NCBI RefSeq assembly: GCF_029626175.1
Contig: NZ_JARUBM010000002.1
Coordinates: 3,241,001 to 3,305,000 of the forward strand
DNA: 64,000 nucleotides
Direction: 5' to 3'
Origin: Micromonospora sp. WMMD1082
GTDB lineage: Bacteria > Actinomycetota > Actinomycetes > Mycobacteriales > Micromonosporaceae
This document shows positions 61,591-64,000 of this stretch, piece by piece (position 1 is the stretch's first letter; each line of letters begins with the position of its first letter). The position numbers and the translations under genes are program-made. Under the pieces are notes generated by a model, which worked only from the letters and a program-made list of their open reading frames with translations, did not search any database and was not told the DNA's origin.

Positions 61591-62175
61591 GTGAGCGCAG
61601 ACGCCCTTGGACCGCCGCCCATGAGGCAGGAGACCGCGCAGGCCAGATTCGCAGCATTCGTCCGCGCCGCAGTCGATGCCGCCGCCGCCGACCAGGGGAA
61701 AGCCATTCGGGACGTGGTCCGCGGCCACATCGGCGGCTCCACCGTTTTCCGGTGGCTCGGCGGCGGCTGGCAAAAGACTCCGGAGCTGGCCAAGGTTCGG
61801 GCCTTCTGCGAGGCGACGGGTGCCGACTACAACGATGCCCTCATGGCCTTGGCAGGACGCATTCCCATCCCAACGACCGCCGCGGTAGCGCCGGACGGGG
61901 GGCCAGTTCGGCCGCTCGTTCCGGCCACTCGGTGTGAGCCGACGCGGCGCTGTCCGCATTGCGCCGCCGGCCGCCCGCCCCCACCCGACGGCTACACCGT
62001 TCACGACATCGTGAAGATCGCGTCGCTGGAGGAACCTGCGCGGCGTGCGCTGCCGCCGGCATTCCACAGGCCGCACTGGGACGAGCTGCGCTGGCAGTGG
62101 AGATGCCTGGTTTGCCCGCGAGAGCCGTGGCCGTGCCTGGTGGCCCAAGCCCATGGTGACCTTGTCGGTGTCTGA
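61591..62175 (+). CDS. HTH protein, possibly with a replaced C-terminus
   Basis: A 194-residue protein, GTG 61591. Residues ~15-90 resemble an Xre-like HTH of the type ARFAAFVRAAVDAAAADQ, IRDVVRGHIGGSTVFRW and LAKVRAFCEATGADY. After a Pro-rich linker a region from ~115 has CPHC and a CLVCPREPWPC cluster, maybe metal-binding. The stop at 62173-62175 lies ten bases before the duplicated 2H fragment, so its 3' end may have been cut there. Confidence 0.6.
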   Translation: MSADALGPPPMRQETAQARFAAFVRAAVDAAAADQGKAIRDVVRGHIGGSTVFRWLGGGWQKTPELAKVRAFCEATGADYNDALMALAGRIPIPTTAAVAPDGGPVRPLVPATRCEPTRRCPHCAAGRPPPPDGYTVHDIVKIASLEEPARRALPPAFHRPHWDELRWQWRCLVCPREPWPCLVAQAHGDLVGV

Positions 62176-62184
62176 CTCACGGAG

Positions 62185-62460
62185 GTCACAGGTCCGCCAG
62201 GCCGCGGTCAGGTGGCGAAACTCGGTGGCGATGGGGCGGAACACCGCCTCGAACGGTCGGCTGTCATCCTGCTCGGCCCACCACGTCTGAGTCTGGGCGA
62301 GGTAGGCGTCCGCCAGCGCGTGGAGCTTGCCGGTTGCGGGGATCTCGATGTGGGGCTGTGAACCGGGCGGTGACCACATCGTCGCGTCGAGGCTACGCAA
62401 CGGCTGCTCCTGCGCCCAGGGGAACGCGGGGCGACTGTCTCCCACCGGTAGGTGCTTGCG
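62185..62460 (-). repeat. Truncated copy of the 2H phosphoesterase gene junction
   Basis: About 275 bases closely match 46165-46439, in the same orientation. On the minus strand they encode the last residues of 2H-A (ASTYRWETVA) and the first ~70 of 2H-B (MWSPPGSQPHIEIPATGK, then WWAEQDDSRPFEAVF, FRHLT), with small indels. No complete gene remains. The two copies form a direct repeat 16.0 kb apart. Confidence 0.85.
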
Positions 62461-62615
62461 CCACCGAGGTCGGTCACATGGCCGCCCTGAACGACATCCG
62501 CAGCGGCGACCTCGACGCCGAGATCACGATGTGGCGTCCGGACCTAGCTGAGTATCAACCGCAGACTCGTGCCTCCGTCATCCGGTCGGCAGGAGAACAG
62601 CGGTGGTCGTCGGGA

Positions 62616-63269
62616 TCACGGGCGGTGCAGGATGCAGACGACCTTGCCGAGGATCGTCGCGTGATCGCCGGGCAGTACTGGGTAGCGCGGGTTGCGGGGC
62701 ACAAGGTCGATGCCGCCGTCGCGGGTTCGGTACTGCTTGACGGTGGCTTCCCCGTCGATCATGGCGGCGACGAGGTCGCCGTTGTCGGCGACCGCCTGTT
62801 GACGGACCACGATGAAGTCGCCGTCGGTGATGGCCGCTTCGATCATGGAGTCGCCTCGTACCCGCAGCGCGAACAGCGTGCCCCGGCCGACCAACTCGGC
62901 GGGCAGGGCAAGCATCTCCTCGACGTGCTCCTCGGCAAGGATGGGCGTGCCAGCGGCGATGGCTCCCAACAGAGGCACCCGCGTCCCGCGCTGGGCTTCT
63001 GACTTCACCGACGGGTCATCGTCGTCGACCAGAGGGCGGGCGTCGACCGCGCGCGGCCCGCCAGGAGCCCGCCGGATCAGGCCGTGATGCGCGAGGGCCT
63101 TCAGGTGATGTGCCACCGACGAGGGGGACCCCAGTCCGACGGCCGCGCCGATCTCCCGCACCGTCGGCGGGTAGCCATGCCGCTGCACCCAGGCACGGAT
63201 CACGGCGAGGATCTGCCGCTGCCGGTCAGTCAACGACACCGGACCGGGCGGCACATCAGGAGCGGTCAT
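62616..63269 (-). CDS. lexA: LexA SOS repressor
   Basis: A 217-residue protein. The N-terminal winged helix is [53 protein letters not shown]. The cleavage and catalytic domain follows: the Ala-Gly site ([13 protein letters not shown]), the Ser in [12 protein letters not shown] and the Lys in [10 protein letters not shown]. LexA represses DNA-damage genes and cleaves itself when RecA filaments form. ATG 63269 follows the SOS box listed next, so it is probably autoregulated. Confidence 0.97.
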   Translation of the reverse strand: MTAPDVPPGPVSLTDRQRQILAVIRAWVQRHGYPPTVREIGAAVGLGSPSSVAHHLKALAHHGLIRRAPGGPRAVDARPLVDDDDPSVKSEAQRGTRVPLLGAIAAGTPILAEEHVEEMLALPAELVGRGTLFALRVRGDSMIEAAITDGDFIVVRQQAVADNGDLVAAMIDGEATVKQYRTRDGGIDLVPRNPRYPVLPGDHATILGKVVCILHRP

Positions 63270-63290
63270 CCCAGGACGATACCGCAAACT

Positions 63291-63306
63291 TAGAACGAAT
63301 GTGCTA
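63291..63306 (-). promoter_or_regulatory. SOS box upstream of lexA
   Basis: TAGAACGAATGTGCTA is close to the actinobacterial/Gram-positive LexA operator, with GAAC and GTGC half-sites four bases apart. It lies 21 bases upstream of the lexA ATG. Confidence 0.8.
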
Positions 63307-63434
63307 ACTCGGTGCGTGTGCGCGGTTCTGCATGGGTCTTCGAGACGTGGCCGGCCCTTGAAACTGACGAGCACCCACCGAGCACCCCAGATCCATAGTG
63401 GATAGCTGGCGTCAGTGTTTTGGCTGCTCAACGG

Positions 63435-63456
63435 CCATCGCGGTTGACAGCGATGG
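63435..63456. other. Perfect 7-bp hairpin next to the tRNA fragment
   Basis: CCATCGC at 63435-63441 pairs with GCGATGG at 63450-63456 around an 8-base loop. It sits where the T-arm of the tRNA would be, but lacks any TTC motif. It may be part of an element end. Confidence 0.5.
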
Positions 63457-63464
63457 TGAGCTCC

Positions 63465-63507
63465 TGTGAATTAAAAGTCCACAGCTCTGCCATTGAGCTA
63501 GCGGCCC
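63465..63507 (-). tRNA. 5' fragment of tRNA-Lys(UUU)
   Basis: On the minus strand from 63507 the tRNA is well formed. It has a 7-base acceptor strand GGGCCGC, TA, D-arm GCTC-loop-GAGC, and anticodon arm GTGGA-CTTTTAA-TTCAC with anticodon TTT (lysine). Beyond 63465 there is no variable loop/T-arm with GTTC and no 3' acceptor strand. It is therefore a truncated, non-functional copy, broken just after the anticodon arm, a usual integration point for tyrosine-integrase elements. Confidence 0.75.
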
Positions 63508-63650
63508 GCGCGCTCAGGTTACCGGACACCGGCGGCAGGCCCACCGTCGATGCCTGCGCAACCGGCGGCACCCGGGCGGCGTACGGGGTCGAGGGGGTGG
63601 ACGTCGGCTGGCAGGATCGGCTGAGCCGACACCACCCTGGAGGTCCCCGC

Positions 63651-64000
63651 ATGTCGGAGCCGATCCGCGTCGCCGTCCTGGCCGGGGCGACCCTGGCCAC
63701 CGGGCTGGTGGCGGGGCTGTTCTTCGCGTACGCCTGCTCGGTGATGCCGGGTCTGGCCGCGACGGACGGTCGGACCCTGCTCGGTGCCATGCGGTCGATC
63801 AACCGGAAGATCATCAACGGTTGGTTCCTGTCGGTGTTTCTCGGCGGGCCGCTGCTCGTGGTGGTGGCCGTCGTTGGGCAGTTTGGCACCCGCGGCGCGG
63901 TGTTCGGCTGGCTTGTCGCCGCGCTGGTCTGCCATCTGGTCACGCTCGGCGTGACGGGGCGGTGCAATGTGCCGCTCAACAATCGGTTGGACGCCGCCGG
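63651..64000 (+). CDS. DUF1772 / anthrone-oxygenase-like membrane protein (partial)
   Basis: The first 116 residues of a membrane protein that runs off the window; ATG 63651 after TGGAGG. It has hydrophobic spans (VAVLAGATLATGLVAGLFF, FLGGPLLVVVAVVG, LVAALVCHLVTLGV), the SVMPGLA segment and the CNVPLNN motif characteristic of DUF1772. It looks like a chromosomal gene outside the accessory region. Confidence 0.85.
   Translation, partial: MSEPIRVAVLAGATLATGLVAGLFFAYACSVMPGLAATDGRTLLGAMRSINRKIINGWFLSVFLGGPLLVVVAVVGQFGTRGAVFGWLVAALVCHLVTLGVTGRCNVPLNNRLDAA

Noticed and set aside
62334..63002. A 222-residue plus-strand frame overlapping the 2H repeat and lexA
   Set aside because: It is antisense to lexA, and its sequence is a shadow of lexA codons.

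Overview
The window is high-GC actinobacterial DNA, most likely from a Micromonosporaceae-type or closely related actinomycete. GTG and TTG starts are frequent, and genes often overlap by 4 bases (GTGA or ATGA). Typically actinobacterial families are present: a DUF397 + Xre pair, a DUF574-type SAM methyltransferase, TPR-bearing Xre regulators, and LexA with an actinobacterial-type SOS box. No rRNA, integrase, replication gene or CRISPR array was seen. Almost the whole window reads as accessory DNA rich in paralogues, broken genes and gene fragments. It ends on the right at a truncated tRNA-Lys(UUU), next to lexA and a core-looking DUF1772 membrane gene.

Region A (about 0.4-12.6 kb, minus strand) is a chain of six regulators sharing one ~103-residue Xre-like DNA-binding module. 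The module carries different C-terminal parts: TPR-like repeats in three copies, two unrelated larger domains, and nothing in one copy. The regulators sit next to, or are translationally coupled to, unrelated small enzymes: a PP2C-type phosphatase, an asparaginase plus a PPC/DUF296 protein, a RibD-like deaminase, a GNAT acetyltransferase and a creatininase-family amidohydrolase. In three copies the 5' third of the gene and its upstream region are almost identical at DNA level, which suggests recent recombination that swaps sensor domains behind a constant DNA-binding head. This is my best candidate for an undescribed system. A DUF397/Xre pair follows (12.8-13.9 kb).

Region B (14.3-38.0 kb, plus strand) is a 24-kb unidirectional cluster. 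It begins with a GNAT protein, a small protein, an APC-type permease, a proline-rich protein of unknown function, a histidine-decarboxylase-like PLP enzyme, an HDAC-like amidohydrolase, a methyltransferase and a lipoprotein. Next comes a module (methyltransferase, CPBP membrane protease, GNAT, zinc-ribbon-TPR protein) present twice, with internal frameshifts, truncations and chimeric junctions. Three divergent endonuclease/exonuclease/phosphatase-family (EEP) paralogues and an Xre/DUF5753 regulator follow.

Region C (38-64 kb, mixed strands) holds small operons. They include a proline-iminopeptidase-like hydrolase, a DUF574 methyltransferase, a HTH-plus-membrane-protein pair and two tandem 2H phosphoesterases facing a PP2C-like protein. 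Further on are a histidine-phosphatase operon, an AlbA_2 (Schlafen-like) protein, a DHFR-like protein, a nucleoside-deoxyribosyltransferase-like protein, two large unknown proteins, a HTH protein and LexA. A ~275-bp fragment of the 2H gene pair is repeated in direct orientation 16 kb away, so the stretch between the copies could be a recombinational unit. All functions come from reading translated sequence and recalling family motifs; no database search was possible.
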